Positions 1-9,316 of a stretch of DNA of 10,184 nucleotides are shown one piece after another. The first letter of the stretch is position 1; each line of letters opens with the position of its first letter. The translations under genes were made by a program, and so were the position numbers. Origin of the DNA: Puniceicoccales bacterium (GTDB taxonomy: Bacteria > Verrucomicrobiota > Verrucomicrobiia > Opitutales > LL51); assembly GCA_031276935.1 (NCBI GenBank), contig JAISMD010000050.1:1-10184 (forward strand), given 5' to 3'. Below the pieces are notes generated by a model. It was not told where the DNA came from. It did not search any database and saw only the letters and a program-made list of their open reading frames with translations.

Positions 1-108
1 TCCATGTTCTTTTTATTATTTTACTTTTCCCTGCTTGGTGAATTATTCAATTATTATTTCTTCACGCAGAGTAAGTTATCTTTTTTCATCAATCACTTTT
101 TTAAGTGA
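1..108 (+). CDS. Possible C-terminal end of a T3SS membrane protein (SctT-like), partial
   Basis: Reading from base 1, 35 codons are open and end at TGA 106-108, 27 bases before sctU. The peptide is strongly hydrophobic and aromatic (for example FFLLFYFSLLGELFNYYFF) with a short polar tail. The last membrane segment of SctT/FliR proteins looks broadly like this, and sctT commonly lies directly upstream of sctU in T3SS operons. That order is the main support, and the identity is inference. The DNA is T-rich, so any open frame would look hydrophobic. A second frame (2-139) is also open, and its TGA overlaps the sctU ATG. The start lies outside the window. Confidence 0.3.
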   Translation, partial: SMFFLLFYFSLLGELFNYYFFTQSKLSFFINHFFK

Positions 109-109
109 T
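92..109 (+). other. Short perfect hairpin upstream of sctU
   Basis: ATCACTT (92-98) pairs perfectly with AAGTGAT (103-109) around a TTTT loop. It overlaps the end of the possible sctT tail and lies 11 bases before the GAGGGG ribosome-binding site of sctU. No T-tract follows, so it is not a standard terminator. It could influence translation of sctU or be chance in A/T-rich DNA. Confidence 0.25.
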
Positions 110-135
110 GCGGCGAACGTGAGGGGATGGGGTAG

Positions 136-1209
136 ATGAGCGAGAAAACGGAAGATCCAACACCGAAACGTATACGCGACGCCCGCAATAAGGGAAATAT
201 TGCGAGAAGCCAGGATGTGAATTCTACGTTGACCCTAATCGGTATATTTTGCTACGTTGGCATGGGTTGGGAGAAGCATGTGGAAAACCTCGCCGAACTC
301 ATTCTCATTCCGACCATATTTGTGGGGCATTGCGATTTGAGTGGCTATACCGGACAGGTCCTTTGGGGCGTGCTAGCGAAGGTTGGTGCGATTATTTTCC
401 CCGCGATTTACCTTGTAGCCTTAATGGGATTGATCGGTAGTTTTGCCCAGGTGGGTCTACTTTTTACCACCAAAACCATTGAACCCGATATCAATAAAAT
501 TAATCCCATGGCCAAGGCTCAGCAGATTTTTTCCATGAAAAATCTGTTCGAACTGTTGAAATCGACGCTAAAGATTATTTTTTTAGGCGTACTTTTAATC
601 AGTTTGGTAAAGAATGTATTTGGAGATCTTCTCTCCCTACCTTTTTGCGGCCTGGCGGGTGTATTCGACATACTGGGTCCGATCATGAAAAATTTTGCAA
701 AGATTGTTATTTTTGCCTACATCGTAATGGCTGCCATCGACTACGCTTACCAAAAATATAATTGGAAGAAACAACTCATGATGAGTAAGGATGAAGTCAA
801 ACGGGAATACAAGGAGAGTGAGGGCGACGGACAAATCAAGGGTAAGCGGAAACAAATCCATAAGGAAATGATTGAAGAAGATCCCCCCCAACGGACAAAA
901 CAAGCGTCCGCCTTAGTTACAAATCCGGAACATATAGCCATTGCCCTATTATACGATTTCGAGCGTGCGATTTTCCCGTTACCGCTAGTGATTGCGAAGG
1001 GGGTTGGTATTGTGGCGGAGAAAATGATCGAAGTGGCCAAGGAGGAAGGCATACCCATTATGCGCAATGTACCGTTAGCGCACGCCCTATTGGATACGGC
1101 TGGGGTAATGGAATACATTCCCAAGGAACTCATCGTTCCCGTTGCGGAGGTATTACGTTGGGTGAAGGAAGTCCGGGAAGAACGGGAAATGGAGCATGCG
1201 AATTTTTAG
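136..1209 (+). CDS. sctU: Type III secretion export-apparatus switch protein SctU (FlhB/YscU family)
   Basis: This inner-membrane component of the T3SS export gate switches substrate specificity after self-cleavage. The 357-residue length is normal for FlhB/YscU proteins. The N-terminus (EKTEDPTPKRIRDARNKGNI) is the family signature. Four hydrophobic segments lie near residues 30-45, 76-108, 140-165 and 180-204, followed by a charged linker at about 205-255. The cleavage motif is N263-P264-E265-H266, so it reads NPEH instead of the common NPTH; the Asn-Pro pair and the His are kept. The cytoplasmic C-terminal domain shows the expected PLPLVIAKG, IPIMRN, LAHALLD and VAEVLRWV blocks. The start is supported by GAGGGG at 121-126, 9 bases before the ATG. 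Family members also serve flagella, but the T3SS type is favoured by closeness to YscU: the motif falls at the same residue numbers. No flagellar gene is in the window. Which secretion system it belongs to is inferred. Confidence 0.9.
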   Translation: MSEKTEDPTPKRIRDARNKGNIARSQDVNSTLTLIGIFCYVGMGWEKHVENLAELILIPTIFVGHCDLSGYTGQVLWGVLAKVGAIIFPAIYLVALMGLIGSFAQVGLLFTTKTIEPDINKINPMAKAQQIFSMKNLFELLKSTLKIIFLGVLLISLVKNVFGDLLSLPFCGLAGVFDILGPIMKNFAKIVIFAYIVMAAIDYAYQKYNWKKQLMMSKDEVKREYKESEGDGQIKGKRKQIHKEMIEEDPPQRTKQASALVTNPEHIAIALLYDFERAIFPLPLVIAKGVGIVAEKMIEVAKEEGIPIMRNVPLAHALLDTAGVMEYIPKELIVPVAEVLRWVKEVREEREMEHANF

Positions 1210-1322
1210 TTCGGGCCCACGGAAGTTGTTTCCCGGAAAGGTGTAGTGTCATGGGCATCCATTGGAATTGAAATTATTTCGATTGGCTTGACTTTTTGGA
1301 GAATGACAGTTAGCTTACGCCC

Positions 1323-2045
1323 ATGAGTACGAGTTTGGCCTCTATTTTACCCTCTTTGGGAAGCTGTTGTGTGGTGGGCGACCACAGTTTCTGTTGCTAT
1401 TTTTTACAATTTTTTTCTACCCTATCTCCATTGGCTGTGATGGTACTGTATTTGAGTATGGTTCCCAGTCAAGGGATGCGGGAACGTCTTAATACGGCCA
1501 AAACGGCATGTTGGATCGCCTGGACCATTCTCCTCTTGACCATCGTGGGTGGACCTTGTTTACTAAAATCCATCGGGATTGCCATGGAGGCATTTTCCAT
1601 AGGCAGTGGGTTATTATTTGTCGTGGTTGGTTTTTCCATGTTGCGGGCGGAGGATCCGGAAATTGCAACGGAAAACGAAACTCCTAAATCCAGTGGGGCG
1701 AAGAAGGGACATTGGGATATCAGCATCGTACCTTTGAGCGTACCGATTATTGCTGGACCTGGACTCATAGGTGAGATCCTTGCTACCAGGGTTGCTTTGG
1801 AAAGTATTGCGGATTACGGTTTATGTGTAGCTGCGATTTCGGCTGTTGTTCTATCGATTTACGGACTACTTTTCGTGACAGCGCAATGCATTCGATGGTT
1901 TCCATCCGTTGCTTTGAAATTAATTTTCCGTCTATCGGGTCTATTCCTAGTTGCCATGGGGATTCAACTGGTGATGAATGGCTATAGGGGGACGGAATTA
2001 TGTGCCCATCTGTCGTCGGCCCCTTACATCATTTCCATGCTGTAA
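1323..2045 (+). CDS. MarC family (UPF0056) integral membrane protein
   Basis: This is a predicted inner-membrane protein with about six hydrophobic segments. The family has no firmly established function; the early link of E. coli MarC to multiple antibiotic resistance was not upheld. Family signatures are VPLSVPIIAGPG (residues 136-147) and GLFLVAMGIQLVMNG (206-220). The first segment (FLQFFSTLSPLAVMVLYLS) matches the family in place, but SPL stands where an Asn-Pro is usual. A polar loop at about 109-132 separates the two halves. The ATG at 1323 has no ribosome-binding site at normal spacing. GTG at 1371 (residue 17) is preceded by GGGAAG with a 7-base gap and would remove an odd Cys-rich N-terminus, so the true protein may be 224 residues. 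The gene lies 113 bases after sctU on the same strand; nothing shows a role in secretion. Confidence 0.85.
   Translation: MSTSLASILPSLGSCCVVGDHSFCCYFLQFFSTLSPLAVMVLYLSMVPSQGMRERLNTAKTACWIAWTILLLTIVGGPCLLKSIGIAMEAFSIGSGLLFVVVGFSMLRAEDPEIATENETPKSSGAKKGHWDISIVPLSVPIIAGPGLIGEILATRVALESIADYGLCVAAISAVVLSIYGLLFVTAQCIRWFPSVALKLIFRLSGLFLVAMGIQLVMNGYRGTELCAHLSSAPYIISML
1358..1363 (+). promoter_or_regulatory. Possible ribosome-binding site for an internal GTG start of the marC-family gene
   Basis: GGGAAG lies 7 bases before GTG 1371-1373, which is in frame with the longer reading frame. No comparable site is correctly spaced before ATG 1323; the nearest, GGAG at 1298-1301, is 21 bases away. This site would therefore decide the start if initiation depends on Shine-Dalgarno pairing. 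Confidence 0.3.
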
Positions 2046-2060
2046 ATTTAAGAAGCCTCG

Positions 2061-4493
2061 TTAGGCGGAGGAATCTTCCACTTCGATGATACGACCAACG
2101 CCAATAAGACGGTCATTTTTCTCGAGATTGATGAGGCGAACACCCTGTGTCGTACGTCCGATGACACGGATACCGTTGATGGGTGAACGTATCGCCTGAC
2201 CCCGTTCCGTTACCATCATGATTTCGTCGCCATCGTTTACCGTTAACGCGGCTGCAACGCCTACGTTTTTCGCCATTTTTATGGCAATGATACCGAATCC
2301 CGCACGCTTCTGTAGGCGATAGCTGTCGAAGGAGGAGCGCTTCCCCTGACCATTTTCCGCCGCAACGAGAAAAGTGGCGCCGTGATCGACGATTGTCATG
2401 GCAACGACGTAGTCACCTTCCCGTAGAGCGATGCCGCGGACACCTCGAGTTGCACGGCCTTGGTCACGCAATTCCTGTTCACTGAAGCGGATGGACATTC
2501 CTCGGTAGGTGATGAGAACGAGTTCGTCCTGTCCATTGGAGAGCCGTGCCTCAATGACCCGATCATCATCGTCGACGGCAATGCCGATAATCCCTCCGCG
2601 ACGGTAATTAACGTAATCATTGAGATTGGTTTTTTTCGTCACACCTCGTTGGGTGCACATAATGAGATAGCGTTCCTGGGTGAATTCGGGGAAGCAAATC
2701 ATGGCAGCGATTTTCTCATCTCCTTGCATTTCAATGACGTTAACCAAAGAACGCCCCTTCGATGTCCGCGATCCTTCCGGAATTTCGTATACTTTTTCGA
2801 TGTAAATTCGTCCATTGGTCATAACGAACATGATGTAGTCGTGGGTACTGGCGGAGAGGAGATTGGTAATCGCATCATCCTCCCGTTGACCGGCACCAAT
2901 GACCCCCTTCCCTCCCCGTTTTTGGGAACGATAGGCGGCATTTTCCGTGCGTTTGATAAAACCATTGGCGGTCGTTGTTATGATACAACCCTCATTGGCG
3001 ATGACATCTTCGATGCGAAATTCGTCTTCATCCGGTAGAATTTGGGTCAGACGGGGTTTAGCATAGAGGTCCTTGAGTTCTATCAATTCTTTTCGAATGA
3101 GGGCGAGAAGAAGTTGTTCGTTATTCAAAATGTGGCGATATTCCTCGATCATTTTGATTAATTCGCCGTATTCTCCGTCGATCTTATTTTGTTCCAGGCT
3201 GGTCAGTTGATAGAGTCGCAATTCCAGAATAGCATCCGTTTGTTGCTCGGAAATCGGATATTTGGCCATTAAAGCGACCTTTGCCGCATCGCGGTTAGGC
3301 GATTGGCGAATGATTTTTACGAAATCATCCAGATTGGCGAGCGCAATCTTATAGCCCTCTAAAATGTGGGCACGGGTTTCCGCACGCCTGAGACGAAATT
3401 GTGTGCGACGGAAAATGACTTCCCGGCGGTGATTGAGATAGCATTCCAGCATCTCCTTGATATTCATTTGTTTGGGACGCCGCCTATCCAGTGCCAAAAG
3501 GATGACTCCAAAGGATGATTCCAAAGGTGTCAGTTTGTAGAGTTTGTTGATTACGACCCGCGGAGATTCATTGCGTTTAAGTTCGATGACGATGCGTGTA
3601 TTTTCATCGGATTCATCCCGTAGGTCACTTGCTTCGTCGATGATTTTTTCATTAATTAATTCCGCGATCCTCGTCACGATCGTCGCCCGATTGACATTGT
3701 AGGGGATCGTCGTAATGACCAATTGTTCCCGGTTATTTTCAAAGGATTCTACCTCGATAATCCCCCGGTTCCGAATAATGCCACGGCCGGTGCGGAGATA
3801 TTTTTGTATATTTTCGAGGCCAATTACCGTCCCTCCCGTCGGGAAATCAGGTCCCTTAATAATGTCACATAGATCGTCAACGGTCACGCATGGATCGTCG
3901 ATCATACGGCAAAGGGCATCGATCAGTTCGCCCAAATTATGGGGAGGAATATTGGTTGTCATGCCTACGGCAATCCCTGTCGACCCATTCATCAGTAAAT
4001 TCGGTAGAGCAGCGGGAAGGACATTGGGTTCGACGGTGCTTTCTTTGTAATTGGGTTGGAAATCAACGGTTTCTTCATCCATGTCCCGTAGCATTTCTTC
4101 GGAGATTTTTTCTAATTTACACTCGGTATAGCGGTAAGCGGCTGGAGGATCCCCATCGATGGAACCAAAATTTCCCTGTGGCGTAATGAGAGGGTAGCGC
4201 ATGACCCAATGTTGGGCAAGGCGAACCAGTGTTTCGTAGACGGAAGCGTCACCGTGTGGGTGGTAATTTTTCAAAACTTCGCCCACTACCCCGGCACATT
4301 TATCGAAGGGACGGGAACTGATCAATCCTTCCCGTAGCATGGCGTAGAGAACACGCCGTTGAACGGGTTTTAGGCCATCGCGGACATCGGGTAGCGCACG
4401 GCTTACAATCACCGACATGGAATAGTCGATGTAGGAACGTTGCATAACGTCGGTAATATTGGTTGTAATGACCTTTTCTTGGGAATCTTGCAT
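2061..4493 (-). CDS. gyrA: DNA gyrase subunit A
   Basis: GyrA is the DNA breakage-reunion subunit of gyrase; it forms A2B2 with GyrB and introduces negative supercoils. The 810 residues are close to the usual 800-875. The winged-helix/tower region (about 1-490) holds the catalytic Tyr at 122 in AAYRYTE, with the same numbering as E. coli GyrA. The beta-pinwheel DNA-wrapping domain (about 500-800) carries a GyrA box QKRGGKG at 524-530 (canonical QRRGGKG), which separates gyrase from topoisomerase IV ParC. The quinolone-resistance region reads HPHGDASVYETLVRLAQ, giving Ala83 and Glu87 by E. coli numbering. The C-terminal acidic tail is short. The ATG at 4493 is the first start after an in-frame stop, but its nearest purine-rich site (AAGGG, 4514-4518) is 20 bases away, so the ribosome-binding site is weak or absent. 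The gene ends 15 bases from the convergent marC-family gene. Confidence 0.97.
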   Translation of the reverse strand: MQDSQEKVITTNITDVMQRSYIDYSMSVIVSRALPDVRDGLKPVQRRVLYAMLREGLISSRPFDKCAGVVGEVLKNYHPHGDASVYETLVRLAQHWVMRYPLITPQGNFGSIDGDPPAAYRYTECKLEKISEEMLRDMDEETVDFQPNYKESTVEPNVLPAALPNLLMNGSTGIAVGMTTNIPPHNLGELIDALCRMIDDPCVTVDDLCDIIKGPDFPTGGTVIGLENIQKYLRTGRGIIRNRGIIEVESFENNREQLVITTIPYNVNRATIVTRIAELINEKIIDEASDLRDESDENTRIVIELKRNESPRVVINKLYKLTPLESSFGVILLALDRRRPKQMNIKEMLECYLNHRREVIFRRTQFRLRRAETRAHILEGYKIALANLDDFVKIIRQSPNRDAAKVALMAKYPISEQQTDAILELRLYQLTSLEQNKIDGEYGELIKMIEEYRHILNNEQLLLALIRKELIELKDLYAKPRLTQILPDEDEFRIEDVIANEGCIITTTANGFIKRTENAAYRSQKRGGKGVIGAGQREDDAITNLLSASTHDYIMFVMTNGRIYIEKVYEIPEGSRTSKGRSLVNVIEMQGDEKIAAMICFPEFTQERYLIMCTQRGVTKKTNLNDYVNYRRGGIIGIAVDDDDRVIEARLSNGQDELVLITYRGMSIRFSEQELRDQGRATRGVRGIALREGDYVVAMTIVDHGATFLVAAENGQGKRSSFDSYRLQKRAGFGIIAIKMAKNVGVAAALTVNDGDEIMMVTERGQAIRSPINGIRVIGRTTQGVRLINLEKNDRLIGVGRIIEVEDSSA

Positions 4494-4734
4494 GGCAGCT
4501 AGCCAAAATCATTCCCTTATGCCCGCTGACGTCAACACCGAAATGGATTTTTCCAAAATCTTCCCTCCGAATACCAGAGCTTTCTGGAAAAATTATTCCC
4601 CATATAATGGCACCATCTTTTCCCCACTGTGGCGATCAATTTTAGGATACTTCCCAGATTTCTGAAAAATGGTGATAATCTTTCTTTCCATTGCTTTGTT
4701 GTACCTAACGGGATCCGAAAAAAGACCGCTTCCA
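4494..4734 (-). promoter_or_regulatory. Intergenic region upstream of gyrA with palindromes
   Basis: This 241-base gap between the transporter stop and the gyrA start holds no convincing gene. It contains several small symmetric elements. TGACGTCA (4527-4534) is a perfect 8-base palindrome that includes a minus-strand TTGACG. GATTTT/AAAATC (4546-4560) form a 6-base stem with a 3-base loop. CCAGA/TCTGG (4574-4587) form a 5-base stem with a 4-base loop. No good -10 box follows TTGACG at normal spacing, so the gyrA promoter is not pinned down. gyrA is supercoiling-regulated in many bacteria, so control sites are expected here, but their function is inferred. Confidence 0.35.
4503..4566 (-). repeat. 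Imperfect direct repeat upstream of gyrA
   Basis: On the minus strand, AGGGAATGATTTTGG (4517-4503) and AGGGAAGATTTTGG (4566-4553) differ only by one inserted T. They are spaced about 50 bases apart, just upstream of the gyrA start. They could be binding sites for one regulator, a local duplication, or chance in this composition. Confidence 0.4.
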
Positions 4735-6468
4735 TTAAAACGTGACATAACCAATGGCGATGAGAATGTAGGCCATAAAACCAACGGAGATGCCGTAAAG
4801 TAGGAATGGCCAAAAAGTTCTTTTCAAAATATCTCCTTCCCGGTTCGACAGGCCGAGCACGGCGCATACGGCTACGATGTTGTGGATGCAAACCATGTTC
4901 CCCATGGCCCCACCGGCACCTTGGGCAGAGAGAATAATGATGCGTGAAATATTTTGTAATTCGGCCATATCCCATTGAAATTGTCCGAAGAGTATATTCG
5001 AAACGGTGTTGGAACCGGTAATTAGGGAACCCAATCCTCCGACGTAGGAAGCAATCATGGGCCAGAGCGGACCAACAAAACTTCCTATGGCTTCGGCCAT
5101 GGCACGCGGCATGGATAGGATGTTCGTATCTACCCCTTCCGCAGCCAGTTGGACGATTAAATCGGGATTGGTGAAGTTCCCGGAACCTTGAAATATCTTG
5201 ACCAAAGCCACGGATGCACAGAGAGAAATCGTCGCTGTTTTCATTTTGGAAAACGTTTCGGTCCAAGCCTTTGCGACTTTTTTCAGGGGGATGCGGTGCA
5301 TGAAAATCGTCAAAATGGAAATGAGCATGAAGGGAATTGTTCCCGGTAAGTAGAGGAGTTTGAGACTGCCTTCATCCACATCTTTATAGCCAAAAATATC
5401 GTCAAAGAAAATGACCCCGTAGCGATTAAACAATGTCTTTAGCGGGAAAAAATCAACGCGGGTGGTTACCAAAATAATGCCGATGAGAACGTAGGGTAAC
5501 CAAGCCATCCATTGGCTCATTTGTGGTTTAAGTTCCCTTTGATCGTCGAAGGTAATATTTCCCGACCAATCCTTTTCCCATTGGGAAGTTTTTCCAAAGG
5601 TCCACACATCTTTGGGGACGCAAAAACCGCGTTTCGCTCCGAACATAATGATGGATAAACCGATAAGTCCTCCAACCATCGAGGGCATTTCGGGTCCCAT
5701 TAACCATGCGATGAGTAAAAATGGGATGCCGAAGGCTATGGCTGAAAAAATACAAAATTTCCAAGCCGCAAAACCGTCTTTCCAGGAACGGTTGGGGCCA
5801 AAATATCGGGTAATGAATCCCAGCATGAAAATCGGTAGAAAGAAAATCATGGGGATATGCATAAGGGCCACCACATGTCCAATGGTTTCCAGACAATGGG
5901 TAGCCGATGGAAAGATTCCTCCGGTGACTGCCCGTTCGATTAGAGACTGCAGGGAAGCGCCAAAGCCTGTCATTATTGGAGTGCCTACGGCACCAAAGGT
6001 AACGGGAAAGGAATTGAGGCTAAGGCAAAGGACAGCCGCTGCTAGCGGTGGGAATCCGAGGGCAAGGAGTAGTGGCGCTGCCAGAGCCGCGGGAGTACCA
6101 AAACCAGCCGCTCCTTCGATGAAAGCACAAAACATATAGCCGATAATAATGGCTTGAATGCGCATATCTTTACTGATATTTTGCATACCGTATTGGATCG
6201 TTTCCATGGCCCCGGAGTATTGGAGGGTATGGAGAATGAGTAGTGCACCGAAAACAATGATGAGCACACTAATTGCGCTAATGATTCCCTGTAAGCTGAG
6301 GGCGGAAACATAGAGTAAAGGAAGATGCCAAACGAATATTGCCGTAAGAGCACAGGTTAACCAGGCGAGGGACATCGCCTTTGCGGCTCCCCAACGCAGT
6401 CCAACCATTAAAACGAGGGCCACTACGATGGGAAGTAACGCAACCATTGCCAATAAATTTGTAGACAT
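4735..6468 (-). CDS. lctP: Lactate permease family transporter (LctP/LldP type)
   Basis: This is a polytopic inner-membrane carrier, probably importing L-lactate, glycolate or a related short hydroxy-acid by proton symport. It has 577 residues with a dozen or more hydrophobic segments, slightly longer than the usual 530-560. The strongest signature is [17 protein letters not shown] (residues 117-132), followed by [20 protein letters not shown]. Near the C-terminus are [12 protein letters not shown] (about 481-492) and [10 protein letters not shown] from residue 516, followed by an IHN stretch. E. coli LldP has NSSGGVMGKM with PQ at the last positions, so this is a divergent branch and the substrate is not fixed. 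The ATG at 6468 has no spaced ribosome-binding site; a TATAAT just upstream suggests a very short leader. It lies between gyrB and gyrA on the same strand with about 240 noncoding bases on each side. No lactate dehydrogenase gene is in the window. Confidence 0.9.
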   Translation of the reverse strand: MSTNLLAMVALLPIVVALVLMVGLRWGAAKAMSLAWLTCALTAIFVWHLPLLYVSALSLQGIISAISVLIIVFGALLILHTLQYSGAMETIQYGMQNISKDMRIQAIIIGYMFCAFIEGAAGFGTPAALAAPLLLALGFPPLAAAVLCLSLNSFPVTFGAVGTPIMTGFGASLQSLIERAVTGGIFPSATHCLETIGHVVALMHIPMIFFLPIFMLGFITRYFGPNRSWKDGFAAWKFCIFSAIAFGIPFLLIAWLMGPEMPSMVGGLIGLSIIMFGAKRGFCVPKDVWTFGKTSQWEKDWSGNITFDDQRELKPQMSQWMAWLPYVLIGIILVTTRVDFFPLKTLFNRYGVIFFDDIFGYKDVDEGSLKLLYLPGTIPFMLISILTIFMHRIPLKKVAKAWTETFSKMKTATISLCASVALVKIFQGSGNFTNPDLIVQLAAEGVDTNILSMPRAMAEAIGSFVGPLWPMIASYVGGLGSLITGSNTVSNILFGQFQWDMAELQNISRIIILSAQGAGGAMGNMVCIHNIVAVCAVLGLSNREGDILKRTFWPFLLYGISVGFMAYILIAIGYVTF

Positions 6469-6479
6469 AAATTCCGGGC

Positions 6480-6508
6480 ATTATAGTGATAAATTTGCTA
6501 AAAAACAA
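6480..6508 (-). promoter_or_regulatory. Promoter candidate for the lactate permease gene
   Basis: On the minus strand a perfect TATAAT (6485-6480) lies 17 bases downstream of TTGTTT (6508-6503), a half-matching -35 box. Transcription would begin near 6473, about 5 bases before the ATG at 6468, giving an almost leaderless message. This agrees with the missing ribosome-binding site. The -10 match is strong; the start point is predicted only. Confidence 0.45.
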
Positions 6509-6634
6509 TAAAAATCAAAACATTAGGAAAGATAGAAAAAATGATTCATATCCATTGGATTTATTGAATGCGTTGCGACAAAGGGAACTACGTCATTGGG
6601 AGGAATTTTCAATGATTCGAACCGCTACATTGCT

Positions 6635-6664
6635 ATAGATTTCCTATTTTTTTACGAAATCCAT
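6635..6664 (-). other. Inverted repeat downstream of gyrB
   Basis: In minus-strand RNA, ATGGATTTC (6664-6656) can pair with GAAATCTAT (6643-6635) over nine positions, one of them a G-U pair, around a 12-base A-rich loop. It starts 44 bases after the gyrB stop. There is no T-tract after it, so it is not a classic terminator. It may be a 3'-end hairpin of the gyrB message. The rest of the 240-base gap (6469-6708) holds only the promoter candidate and very short frames. Confidence 0.25.
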
Positions 6665-6708
6665 GGCAGGGGAAATTGTTTCGTTGCATTTAGCATTTTA
6701 CGATCAAA

Positions 6709-9294
<2,586 letters not shown>

Positions 9295-9316
<22 letters not shown>

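Noticed and set aside
2..139. Second open frame upstream of sctU whose TGA overlaps the sctU ATG
   Set aside because: The overlap looks like translational coupling, but the peptide ends in charged and small residues unlike an SctT tail. The frame ending at 108 fits better. The choice is not certain.
2046..2066. GCCT-CGTT-AGGC hairpin between the marC-family gene and gyrA as a shared terminator
   Set aside because: The stem is only four base pairs, overlaps the gyrA stop and lacks a proper T-tract on either strand.
2460..3038. 192-codon plus-strand frame opposite gyrA
   Set aside because: It lies entirely antisense to the conserved GyrA C-terminal domain and shows no recognisable motif.
4494..4534. 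TTGACG as the -35 box of a gyrA promoter
   Set aside because: At 16-18 base spacing the -10 positions match poorly (for example ATGATT), so no complete promoter can be called.
4532..5266. Long open frame (244 codons) on the minus strand overlapping the 3' end of the permease gene
   Set aside because: It is in another frame of a strongly supported gene and is rich in Arg, His, Trp and Cys with no family resemblance. It is a shadow.
6608..6632. Possible tRNA T-arm: the minus strand contains GGTTCGAATC
   Set aside because: The flanking bases do not form a T-stem, and no acceptor or anticodon arms can be found on either strand.
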